A stretch of 64,000 bases of DNA from DASZTV01 sp035548125 (GTDB lineage: Bacteria; Actinomycetota; Actinomycetes; JAFAQI01): positions 20,187 to 84,186 of the forward strand of contig DASZTV010000089.1 of NCBI GenBank assembly GCA_035548125.1, given 5' to 3'. The notes under the pieces were generated by a model, which did not search any database, was not told the DNA's origin, and worked only from the letters and a program-made list of their open reading frames with translations. The first letter of the stretch is position 1. Each line of letters begins with the position of its first letter. The translations under genes were made by a program, and so were the position numbers. Of the stretch, positions 16,328 through 23,138 are shown in pieces.

Positions 16328-16570
16328 TCAGGCGGCAGGCTGGTGGGAGCCGCGGTCGCGCTGCGGCGGGATCGCGCGACCGTCGGGGAGCAGGTCCCCC
16401 GCGTCGTCGAAGCTGACGACGCCGTTGCACAGGAGGTTCCAGCCCTGCTCGGGATGGCTGGACACGACGCGGGCAGCGTCGCGGTCGGCTGCATCAGCGG
16501 CCGGGCAGCACGGGTGGTGATGGCACCCGGAGTGGGTGGCCGGGTGGTCTGGGCCGTTCTGCTGAGCCAT
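16328..16570 (-). CDS. DUF5999-type small protein
   Basis: 80 residues from the ATG at 16570, preceded by GAAGGG; a longer start at 16732 adds an unconserved leader. Residues 20-70 (CCPAADAADRDAARVV, HPEQGWNLLCNGVV, GDLLPDGR) match a small family common in actinobacteria. The N-terminus is rich in His and Cys (HSGCHHHPCCP), suggesting metal binding. Function unknown. It converges with gcvP and lies 180 bases from the dif-like site. Confidence 0.75.
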   Translation of the reverse strand: MAQQNGPDHPATHSGCHHHPCCPAADAADRDAARVVSSHPEQGWNLLCNGVVSFDDAGDLLPDGRAIPPQRDRGSHQPAA

Positions 16571-16751
16571 GGTGGTGCCCTTCAGCACTTGCGGTGGTTC
16601 GGCGGCGTCGGGCGGCGCCGCAACTGCACTATCGGCAACTCCAACGATCAGAGTGAGGACTTGGTTGACGGGCTGTGTCCGATTTCTGACAAAACGGACC
16701 TTGTGGATGCCGTCGAGAGGGGATCCCCTCACTCCAGCCCCCTTCTCTTGT

Positions 16752-16779
16752 GCCTGACATAATGTCCATTATCGGCTCT
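16752..16779 (-). other. dif-like XerC/XerD recombination site (left junction of the insert)
   Basis: A 28-bp site of 11+6+11 layout. On + strand the left arm GCCTGACATAA (16752-16762) read in reverse gives TTATGTCAGGC, a XerD-type arm. The centre is TGTCCA (16763-16768). The right arm TTATCGGCTCT in reverse gives a CCGATAA-type XerC arm. This matches the general dif form. Genes run toward this point from both sides, supporting a terminus location. No experimental evidence. Confidence 0.8.
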
Positions 16780-16874
16780 GCAGCATCAGAGCGTGTCGCT
16801 GGACGAACGTCGGAGCGGGTGCCTACGGTGGCGTCAGCAGCCACTTGGACCTCCTGTGAAGGTTCGGAGTGGTG

Positions 16875-16906
16875 GAGACCGTTGGGGTGCCAGCCCTGGC
16901 GGTCTC
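16875..16906. repeat. Hairpin in the leader region of the insert
   Basis: GAGACCG (16875-16881) pairs with CGGTCTC (16900-16906) around an 18-base loop, followed by TTGCTTTCT. It could be a terminator, or a nicking-site hairpin for the Rep protein. The region 16780-17036 has no convincing gene. Confidence 0.4.
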
Positions 16907-17036
16907 TTGCTTTCTATGCGCGGGTTCGGCGCGGCACTAGTCGGGTTCTGGTCCTCCTGGCGTACCACGCGGGTCGGACGGCGCGCGACCGACACGCCGA
17001 ACACGCGTTCGACTGCCGTCGGGCACGCGTGGCACT

Positions 17037-17543
17037 ATGCGCCCCATGCCCGGCAAGCGCAGCATCTCCGACAAGGGCGACCAGACGATCGCCGAGGAAC
17101 TCGGCAGCAGCTTCAGCAGCATCATCCGGTTCCTGCCCGAGGACCACACCACGCCGTCGCTGGTGCTGCGCGACACGTGGATGCACCTCTGCGAAGTACG
17201 GGCGACCCTCGCCTACTACGCGGACGCCGCGGACCAGGTGGGCTACCCCCTGGTGGCCGAGCGGCACCGTTCCCAAATCGAGTGCATCGACGCCCTACTA
17301 GGCCCTCTCCACGAACTCTGGTACGGCGAGGGCACCGTGCTGCCGCCCACCACTGTCGAGCAAATACGGCGCGACCTGATGCGACTAAACAACCGAGTGG
17401 AGCGGGGCCTGGCCGCAGCGGACCGTCGGCAATCACTCGCGGCTGTTGAGTTAGTGCAGGAGGTACATCAAGAGGCCGCCAACGGCGCCTTGGCCCGACC
17501 ACCGTCGGCGGCCACGGCACCGAGCCGTCGGCGCGAAGCCTGA
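17037..17543 (+). CDS. Unknown helical protein of the dif-integrated element
   Basis: 168 residues; a second ATG at 17046 is an alternative start. I recognise no family. The sequence is mostly charged and helical, with aromatic blocks RDTWMHLCEVRATLAYYADA and LGPLHELWYGEG, and a disordered Ala/Arg end. No signal peptide or membrane segment is visible. It converges with the HNH gene. Being the only + gene of the element, it might be a maintenance, immunity or accessory function, but nothing in the sequence decides this. Confidence 0.55.
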   Translation: MRPMPGKRSISDKGDQTIAEELGSSFSSIIRFLPEDHTTPSLVLRDTWMHLCEVRATLAYYADAADQVGYPLVAERHRSQIECIDALLGPLHELWYGEGTVLPPTTVEQIRRDLMRLNNRVERGLAAADRRQSLAAVELVQEVHQEAANGALARPPSAATAPSRRREA

Positions 17544-17627
17544 TTTTTCAAGCGGCTGCAGGAGCGGGCAGCGGGGGCACGCCAACACCAGCAGCCCTCA
17601 GGCGTGACGCACCAGCGCGAAGCAGCC

Positions 17628-17969
17628 TCAGTCAACGGCAAAGAGGCGGCGCGTTCCGCACGAGCCCCCGAGCGACCATCCGGACCGGACCTTCTGCAGC
17701 CAGTGCAGCTGCGCGGCCAGACACCGAGCGCACGAGCACTTCCCGAGCGTGTGCCGCCATTGGTTGTTGCACCGCTGGCACGCCAGGACGGAATTCCGCC
17801 ACCCGGCGTGGCCGCCGAGGGCCGCAGGCACGATGTGATCGAACGTCATCTCAGCCCACGAGAGGTCGGAATCGCAGTAGTGGCAACGGAAACTACCGCA
17901 GGCGCGACCGACGCGGACTGCCTTCTTCAGACGCTTCCATCCTCCACGTGAGAGGCCATTGACAACCAC
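17628..17969 (-). CDS. HNH endonuclease
   Basis: 113 residues. The pattern CHYCD, then TFDHIVPAALGG, then NSVLACQRCNNQW gives the HNH metal-binding fold with zinc cysteine pairs (C-x2-C twice). A second Cys-rich stretch (GKCSCARC) follows. GTG start at 17969, three bases after the rep stop, so both are probably cotranscribed. In small phages and actinobacterial integrative elements HNH nucleases accompany replication genes and may cut competitor DNA or process element DNA. Role here is inference. Confidence 0.75.
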   Translation of the reverse strand: MVVNGLSRGGWKRLKKAVRVGRACGSFRCHYCDSDLSWAEMTFDHIVPAALGGHAGWRNSVLACQRCNNQWRHTLGKCSCARCLAAQLHWLQKVRSGWSLGGSCGTRRLFAVD

Positions 17970-17972
17970 CGA

Positions 17973-18965
17973 TCAGCCACCACGCCCAGCACACGGCGAG
18001 TCGTCCGGCGAGAGATGGCCGGCGGCCGCGTCCTCGCCCCTGCTCGGGGCTGCGTTGCGCAGCGCGCCGGCCTCCCCTCGGCGGTCTATCGGCGTGACAC
18101 GGGGCGAGTATCCGGCTGCCCGGGCGCACGCCAACCGGACGGCTCGCATGGTGGTACCCCAGCCTCGGGACGCCGCCCAGGTTCGGTACGTCGCCCTGCA
18201 GCGCGCCTCGCGAATCTCACCCGTGCCGACGTCCACAATCTCCCCGACCCACGGGACCGTCTCGCGTTGGTCGCACGCCTTCGTCACGTACTTAGACACG
18301 TAGCGGGCATGCGCGCGAGAGCCCGCCGCAAGCGTCCTCACGTCAGCCTCGTGGCCGAAACCGGCAATGACCGCAAGTCGCCGCACAACGTGCCGGTCGA
18401 GCGGACGCGCAGACCACACGACCAGGTGGAAGTGCAACGCGCCGCGCCTCTGGACCTCGGCGGCGCGGAAGTACTCGAGGCCCTCGTACTCGCGCGACAT
18501 CGCCGTACGGAGTCGGTTCCACCGCTTAGAGGCCGTGGCATTCCAGCGCGCCAGATCAACACCGCCTTGCGGGGTGCACGGGCACCAATCGCCCGAGGGC
18601 ATCCGGTGCGCCCGGTCGCCCGGCGCGGTGAGGGTGACCAGGTGCAGATGGCCCGCGCCATCGGGGGCAGCCTCGGCCACCCGCGCGACCTGTCGACGGT
18701 AACGACGCGAGCACGGCCTGCAGCGCGACTCGCGGTGCTGCCTGCACTGCCAGTAGGCCGTGCCCCGACACTTCCCACACACCGCCAGCAGAGGGCGATC
18801 ACAGTCGAGTCGGTGCGATGCGCCATACTTCGCGTATCCGCGTGGGCGCATCTCCCCGGCCCCAGGAGGGCAGCTGCAGCCCCCGCCAGGCGGTTTACAT
18901 AACTCGTCCCGCTCGCCCGAAAATGGCCCTCGACCTGCGGTTTCGACCGACGGTCGATTGTCCAT
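17973..18965 (-). CDS. RepSA-like rolling-circle replication initiator (HUH endonuclease)
   Basis: Up to 330 residues. A Cys-rich start (CGKCRGTAYWQC, ESRCRPCSRRY) is followed by HLHLVTLTAP, the HUH motif in ALHFHLVVW and the putative nicking tyrosines in YVSKYVTK. The order matches initiators of pSAM2-type actinobacterial elements. It would nick double-strand origin DNA and start rolling-circle replication. The first ATG (18965) lies inside the right dif-like core; ATG at 18851 is an alternative start that leaves all motifs intact. Residues 1-38 look non-conserved, so the true start is uncertain. Confidence 0.8.
   Translation of the reverse strand: MDNRPSVETAGRGPFSGERDELCKPPGGGCSCPPGAGEMRPRGYAKYGASHRLDCDRPLLAVCGKCRGTAYWQCRQHRESRCRPCSRRYRRQVARVAEAAPDGAGHLHLVTLTAPGDRAHRMPSGDWCPCTPQGGVDLARWNATASKRWNRLRTAMSREYEGLEYFRAAEVQRRGALHFHLVVWSARPLDRHVVRRLAVIAGFGHEADVRTLAAGSRAHARYVSKYVTKACDQRETVPWVGEIVDVGTGEIREARCRATYRTWAASRGWGTTMRAVRLACARAAGYSPRVTPIDRRGEAGALRNAAPSRGEDAAAGHLSPDDSPCAGRGG
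18943..18957. repeat. Palindrome next to the right junction
   Basis: TCGACCG and CGGTCGA pair around one base, occupying the place of the XerD arm at the right junction. It could be a protein site or part of a folded attachment site. Confidence 0.4.
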
Positions 18966-18975
18966 TATCGGCTAT
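18948..18975 (-). other. Right junction of the insert: half dif site
   Basis: Same centre TGTCCA (18959-18964) and XerC-type arm TTATCGGCTAT (18965-18975) as the site at 16752, but the other arm (18948-18958, CGACGGTCGAT) does not resemble a XerD arm. Such a site would be bound well by XerC and poorly by XerD. Confidence 0.65.
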
Positions 18976-19122
18976 ACGTAGACTTGGTCAGGTCCCGCCT
19001 GGACCCGCCCAACCGCGACGTCGACGGCACGCAGGGGCCGGCGGGCGAACCTTCTCGCTCCGTCGCGCGTCATAGGGGACGAAGCGCCATCGGTAACGAG
19101 TGGGCGTACCAGGCCGCTGTCA

Positions 19123-19150
19123 GGGAATCCTCAGCAGCGCGTGGGACGTT
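19123..19150 (+). promoter_or_regulatory. Possible SigR/SigH-type promoter of rbpA
   Basis: GGGAAT (19123-19128) and CGTT (19147-19150) are 18 bases apart, close to the thiol-stress sigma factor consensus. Streptomyces rbpA is known to be under SigR. Spacing is at the upper limit. Confidence 0.4.
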
Positions 19151-19193
19151 GCACAGACAAGCGTCAAGGACGCGTACGGATCAGGAGGCCATG

Positions 19194-19544
19194 ATGGGTG
19201 AGCGAGTCCTGCGAGGGAGCCGCCTCGGGACGACCAGCTACGAGGCCGACCGCAACACCGACCTCGCCCCGCGCCGTGAGGTGATTTTCGACTGTCCGTC
19301 GGGCCACGAGACGCGGATGATCATGGCGAGTGATGCCGAGGTGCCGGCGACCTGGGAGTGCCGCAGCTGCGGGGTGACCGCACTGCTCCGCGACGGCGAG
19401 GCGCCCGATCCTCGCGCGACGAAGCCGACCCGGTCCCACTGGGACATGCTGCTCGAGCGCCGCTCGATCGACGACCTCGAAGACGTGCTCAACGAGCGCT
19501 TGGCGGAGTTGCACCCGCCGTCGAAGGCTCGGAAGTCGGCATAA
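19194..19544 (+). CDS. rbpA: RNA polymerase-binding protein RbpA
   Basis: 116 residues. RVLRGSRLGTTSYEADRN at the start, LAPR, a CRSCG zinc-type pair, and THWDMLLERRS-like SHWDMLLERRSIDDLEDVL at the sigma-binding end identify RbpA. It binds RNA polymerase and principal sigma factor and stabilises open complexes. AGGAGG at 19183-19188 gives best spacing to the second of two ATGs (19194); 19191 would be only two bases away. Its end overlaps the convergent lnt gene by 56 bases. The mycobacterial rbpA-ppm1/lnt order is the same. Confidence 0.95.
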   Translation: MGERVLRGSRLGTTSYEADRNTDLAPRREVIFDCPSGHETRMIMASDAEVPATWECRSCGVTALLRDGEAPDPRATKPTRSHWDMLLERRSIDDLEDVLNERLAELHPPSKARKSA

Positions 19545-21144
19545 CCCTCGACTCGACGTCGAGGCTACCCGCAGCCTGTTGACGTCGAGTTTGTAGCCAG
19601 GCGAGGACGAGAGCAAGCAGCGCCGCGCCACTGAGGATCCAGTCCGGCCAGGCGCCGACGCGATCGGCGACGGTGAGTGGGTCGCGCAGCGGCAGCCGCA
19701 TGTCGAGCAGCCCTGGCCGGAACACGCCCGTGCGCGCGAGCACCGCGCCGTTGGGCGCGATCATCGCGCTCACCCCGCTCGTCGCGGCGACGACCACCGC
19801 GCGCCCGCTTTCGATCGCCCGCAGCCGGGAGATCGAAAGCTGCTGGGCGGTCTCTCCCCCGTACCCGCTGTCCCCGCGGTGCTCGTAGCTGGCGTTGTTG
19901 GTCTGCACCACGAGGAGACGACCACCGCCGGTGACCGCCTGGCGCACCACGGCGTCGTCGGCCACCTCGAAGCAGATCGCATCCGCGACGCGGACCGCAC
20001 CGACCTGCAGGGTCCCGGGGCGATGCCCCGGGACGAAGTCCTTCGGGATCAGCGAGAACTCGCTCACCAGCTTGCTGAGGACGCTGCGGAACGGCAGGTA
20101 CTCCCCGAACGGGACCAGATGGCGCTTGACGTAGAGCTGCCCGGGCCCATCGGTCGGCGACCACACAATGGCGGCGTTCTGGACATGGTCCGGACCCGGC
20201 CCGTCGATGACCGCGCCGATGAGCATCGGGACGCCGACCGCGGCGGACGCGGCGTCCACCTGGGCGCGCGCGACCGGATCGGTACGAGGGTCGAAGTCGG
20301 ACGCGTTCTCCGGCCAGATCACGATCTGGGGCGCCGGTCGCCGGCCTGCGGCGACGTCGGCCGCGAGCCGGCGGGTTTCCTCGAGGTGGTCCTGGGTCAC
20401 GGCGTGACGCTGCGCGAACTCCTCGAGGCCCAGCCGCGGCACGTTGCCCTGGACGGCCGCGACCACGGCCGAGCTCGGCGCGCCGTCTCGGGCGGTGCCG
20501 GCCGTGGGGAGCCGGACCGCCAGGGGCGCGAGGACGACGAGCGCGACCGCGGCGAGGGCGGTCATCGCCCGCCGCTCGCGGCGCACCGCGACATAAGCCA
20601 GCAGCGCTCCGGCGAGCGCCACGGCGAAGCTCACCAGCGGCGCTCCCCCGAGCGCAGCGAGCCGGACCAGCGGGCCGTCGGCCTGGCTGAATGCCAGCCG
20701 GGCCCACGGGAAACCGTCGAACGGCCAGCGGGAGCGTAAGAACTCCTGTCCCACCCACACCAGGGCGCTCGCCAGTGGCCACCAGCGCAGCCGCCCCACG
20801 AGCACCAGAGCACCGCCCATGAGGGCGAACCACAGCGACTCGAGGAGCGCGAGGACCACCCATGCATCGATCCCGATCGGCTGCAGGAAGGAGACCGTGG
20901 GGACCCACATCCCGAGCCCGACCAGCATCCCGAGCCGGGCACCGCTGCGTACCGACCGACCCCGCAGCACCAGCGGCACCGCGGCGACCCCGACGATCTC
21001 GGCCGGCCACCAGTTCAGCGGCGGGAAGGCGGTCCACAGCGCGATCCCGGCGACGATTGCCGCCGCGCAGCGCAGCACGGTGTCGCGACTCGGTCGGTGA
21101 AGGTGGCGAGGCAGGCGGCTCACGGCGGTTCGGACGCTACACAA
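19489..21144 (-). CDS. lnt: Apolipoprotein N-acyltransferase
   Basis: 551 residues. About six N-terminal membrane helices are followed by a nitrilase-like domain and a final membrane helix (WILSGAALLALVLAWL). The catalytic triad is visible as Glu in IWPENASDFD, Lys in YVKRHLVPFGEYLP and Cys in DAICFEV. It adds the third acyl chain to the lipoprotein N-terminal cysteine. In mycobacteria the enzyme is adjacent to or fused with polyprenol-phosphate mannose synthase; no such domain is present here. The 3' end overlaps rbpA on the other strand by 56 bases. Confidence 0.93.
   Translation of the reverse strand: MCSVRTAVSRLPRHLHRPSRDTVLRCAAAIVAGIALWTAFPPLNWWPAEIVGVAAVPLVLRGRSVRSGARLGMLVGLGMWVPTVSFLQPIGIDAWVVLALLESLWFALMGGALVLVGRLRWWPLASALVWVGQEFLRSRWPFDGFPWARLAFSQADGPLVRLAALGGAPLVSFAVALAGALLAYVAVRRERRAMTALAAVALVVLAPLAVRLPTAGTARDGAPSSAVVAAVQGNVPRLGLEEFAQRHAVTQDHLEETRRLAADVAAGRRPAPQIVIWPENASDFDPRTDPVARAQVDAASAAVGVPMLIGAVIDGPGPDHVQNAAIVWSPTDGPGQLYVKRHLVPFGEYLPFRSVLSKLVSEFSLIPKDFVPGHRPGTLQVGAVRVADAICFEVADDAVVRQAVTGGGRLLVVQTNNASYEHRGDSGYGGETAQQLSISRLRAIESGRAVVVAATSGVSAMIAPNGAVLARTGVFRPGLLDMRLPLRDPLTVADRVGAWPDWILSGAALLALVLAWLQTRRQQAAGSLDVESRVMPTSEPSTAGATPPSAR
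19551..19590 (+). terminator. Hairpin terminator of rbpA within the lnt 3' end
   Basis: ACTCGACGTC (19551-19560) pairs with GACGTCGAGT (19581-19590), with an inner AGGCT/AGCCT stem. TTTG follows directly. It starts 6 bases after the rbpA stop and is also coding sequence of lnt on the other strand. Confidence 0.6.
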
Positions 21145-21462
21145 GACCGCGGAGCAAGACCTGAACGTGGATCGGATCCGGCCCGGATGCCCTTCGGACC
21201 GACTCTGCGGTGGCCGGCCGCCACCTCAGCGCCGTTGTCTACTGGGCACCCGGGCCGCTCCCGAGTGGTCGCACCACGCCTGGTCGAACACCGGTGGCGT
21301 CTCGAAGGCCGACTGGACCTGGCACCAGCTCGCCCGCAGCGGGTGCACGCTGCCGACGACCGGCCAGTCGGTATCTCCGGGTGGTCACCTGGGTGAATGC
21401 CATGCGTCCCTGTGGTGGACGGCAGGGAACCTAGCGCTCGGAGTCCTCGCGGTGTCAACCGC

Positions 21463-21502
21463 CCTCTGACCTGCGAAAACGTTCAAAACCGCAGGTCAGA
21501 GG
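21463..21502. terminator. Perfect 13-bp hairpin
   Basis: CCTCTGACCTGCG and CGCAGGTCAGAGG pair around a 14-base AT-rich loop. T-rich bases lie in the loop, not after the stem. The minus-strand loop side reads GACCTGCGGTTTT, a word also found at 63911 and, minus the last T, at 18931. Confidence 0.5.
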
Positions 21503-21591
21503 CCTGCATGATGACCAGGAATTTTCCTTTGCTGCCGGTCGTCAGGCATCGTTAGCCCGAACGCCTAAGGGCCTCACCCGGCTCTCCTAGC

Positions 21592-21610
21592 CCTCTAGTT
21601 TAGGTTGAGG
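21592..21610. promoter_or_regulatory. Candidate MerR-type operator CCTCTA-N7-TTGAGG
   Basis: Near-perfect match to the sites at 10414 and 7246, sharing GG before TTGAGG. It lies in the intergenic region just past the sulfotransferase stop and about 450 bases upstream of lnt. Confidence 0.4.
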
Positions 21611-21623
21611 CTCTGAAGGCCCT

Positions 21624-22490
21624 TCATGCCTCGGCTTGCAGCCACGCAGGAGCCGGACCCGAGCCCCAGAGGTCCCGCAGCCTGTGCCGGTCCGCGGCCA
21701 GCGCGCGACGGAGCTGGTCGGCCAGCGCGGGCGGGATGTCGAGCTCGGCGGGCACGATCTCGCGCCGGACCGCTCCGACCTCGCTCTCGTTCAGCCGGGC
21801 CATCCACTGGGGCACCCAGTCCGTGGTTCCGGTGCGCAGCGCAGCGGCCCCGATCAACCGCCACCAGGCCCGCGGCGCGCGCTTGCCCTCGCTGACGTTC
21901 GCCGGCACCGGATCGGCGGGCCGCCAGCTCGGGTCGATCCCGAGGAAGGCAGCGGTGCGCCCCACGAGGTCGTCAGGCGCGTCACGCAGCTGGTCGAGGC
22001 TGAGCAGCAGGATGTGCTCGCGCGGAACCCGGCGCAGCCACTGCTCGAGCTGCAGGGCGTAACAGCTGGTCTGCAGGTAGCGGGGGTCCTCCCGTAGCGC
22101 CTGCCCGATCGGCCGGGTCTCACTCCCCCGGGCCAGCCCGTGCAGGTACGCCGAGCGCATCCGGGCCAATGGCTCCCGGACCAGGTAGATCAGCTTCGGC
22201 GCCCCGACCGCGTCGACGACCCGGTCGACCACTCCGGCGTAGTGCGGGTACATCGAGTACGTGGTCGAGGCCTCCCCCACTGCGCCGGCCTGGTCGGCCC
22301 CTGCGAACAGGCTGCGGTACCAGTCCATCCCCCTGGCGGCCTGGGTGGGATCGGAGAAGTAGTGCGGCTCCTTGGGGTCGCACAGGAACGCCTCCGGATG
22401 CTGCTGGAGCAGCCGGTGCAGCGTGCTGGTGGCCGACTTCTGCGCCCCGATCAGGAAGAACGTCGGGAGCCGGCCCCCGGCGAGGGTCAC
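21624..22490 (-). CDS. Sulfotransferase family protein
   Basis: 288 residues. The phosphosulfate-binding loop is FFLIGAQKSATSTLHRLL (residues 11-28) and the 3'-phosphate site is LVREPLARMRSAYLHGL. KEPHYFSD resembles heparan N-sulfotransferase-type enzymes. It would move a sulfo group from PAPS to an unknown acceptor, perhaps a glycolipid or sugar. Its start overlaps the stop of the Lrp gene by 4 bases, so both are probably one transcript. Confidence 0.8.
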   Translation of the reverse strand: MTLAGGRLPTFFLIGAQKSATSTLHRLLQQHPEAFLCDPKEPHYFSDPTQAARGMDWYRSLFAGADQAGAVGEASTTYSMYPHYAGVVDRVVDAVGAPKLIYLVREPLARMRSAYLHGLARGSETRPIGQALREDPRYLQTSCYALQLEQWLRRVPREHILLLSLDQLRDAPDDLVGRTAAFLGIDPSWRPADPVPANVSEGKRAPRAWWRLIGAAALRTGTTDWVPQWMARLNESEVGAVRREIVPAELDIPPALADQLRRALAADRHRLRDLWGSGPAPAWLQAEA

Positions 22491-22927
22491 AGGGCCGGCG
22501 GGCGGTCTTCGAAAGGTGTCGACAAAACGACAGATGTCCGTGTCGATACGTTTGCCAGCGCGCGGATCTGCTGCAGCAGCGCCTCGAGCTCGGCAGGCGA
22601 GGCGACCCGCACCTTGAGGATGTAGCTCTCGTCCCCCGCGACGCTGTGACAGGCCTCGACCTCTCGCAGCTGCGCCAGCCGCTCCGGCGCGTCGTCGGGC
22701 GCGCTGGGGTCGATCGGCTTGATCGAGACGAACGCGGTCACCGGGAGGCCGAGGGCGACCGGGTCGGCGATGGCCCGATAGCCGCGGATCACGCCTCGCT
22801 GCTCGAGCCGGCGGACCCGCTGATGGACCGCCGAAACCGACAAACCGGTCTCCTTGGACAGATCGGTGAAGCTGCGGCGACCGTCCACGGTCAGCAGCCG
22901 CACGATCTTGCGGTCGACGTCTTCCAT
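22487..22927 (-). CDS. Lrp/AsnC-family transcription regulator
   Basis: 146 residues from ATG 22927; the upstream open extension is not Lrp-like. MEDVDRKIVRLLTVDGRRSF and the helix-turn-helix LSVSAVHQRVRRLEQRGVI are followed by a RAM ligand domain with VEACHSVAGDESYILKV. Lrp-type proteins sense amino acids as octamers. It is divergent from the luciferase-like gene across a 175-base gap, and could control it and the sulfotransferase. Confidence 0.9.
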   Translation of the reverse strand: MEDVDRKIVRLLTVDGRRSFTDLSKETGLSVSAVHQRVRRLEQRGVIRGYRAIADPVALGLPVTAFVSIKPIDPSAPDDAPERLAQLREVEACHSVAGDESYILKVRVASPAELEALLQQIRALANVSTRTSVVLSTPFEDRPPAL

Positions 22928-23087
22928 GCCCGAGACCCTAGTGCGCCCCGGTCCAGACGGCGCCGGGCTGGTGCAGCGGAGACCAGCCTCACTGCCCACC
23001 ACCTCCGCGGTACGCCGAGGTGAGCGAGACAGGTCTCCGCCGACACCACTGATGTCGGTGACCGGTACTCGCGTCTTGAGCGCCGAT

Positions 23088-23138
23088 GCCCAATGACACG
23101 ATTTGAGCGTGCCTGCCGAGATTTCACTGCCATTGGGC
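23088..23138. promoter_or_regulatory. Spaced inverted repeat at the lrp-LLM divergent promoter
   Basis: GCCCAATG (23088-23095) and CATTGGGC (23131-23138) are perfect complements 35 bases apart, one on each side of the 23103 start codon. An Lrp-type octamer could bridge them. Role not shown. Confidence 0.35.

Larger units (their letters stand above)
16763..18973. mobile_element. 2.2 kb integrase-free element inserted in dif
   Basis: The 15 bases TGTCCATTATCGGCT occur at 16763-16777 and again at 18959-18973 as a direct repeat, 2196 bases apart. They cover the dif centre and XerC arm. Between them lie an unknown gene (17037, +), an HNH gene and a RepSA-like HUH initiator (both -). No recombinase gene is present. 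This fits elements that use host XerCD, as CTX phage or the gonococcal island do. The left junction keeps a full dif; the right junction has a degenerate XerD arm. The element has no recognisable structural or transfer genes. Confidence 0.75.
21145..21623. other. 479-bp intergenic region without a supported gene
   Basis: Short open frames exist on both strands at 21167-21470, but none resembles a known protein or has a good ribosome site. It contains a strong hairpin (21463-21502) and a candidate MerR operator (21592-21610). The first part may be decayed coding sequence. Confidence 0.5.

Noticed and set aside
16750..17301. Long + frames before the element's first gene
   Set aside because: They cross the dif-like site and overlap the better-supported gene at 17037 in another frame; no ribosome site.
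21167..21469. Short frames in the intergenic region
   Set aside because: No similarity, no ribosome site, and composition like shadow frames on both strands.
23054..23075. TGTCGGTG near the Lrp promoter as a PafBC-type motif
   Set aside because: The TA element is at the wrong distance from the first half.
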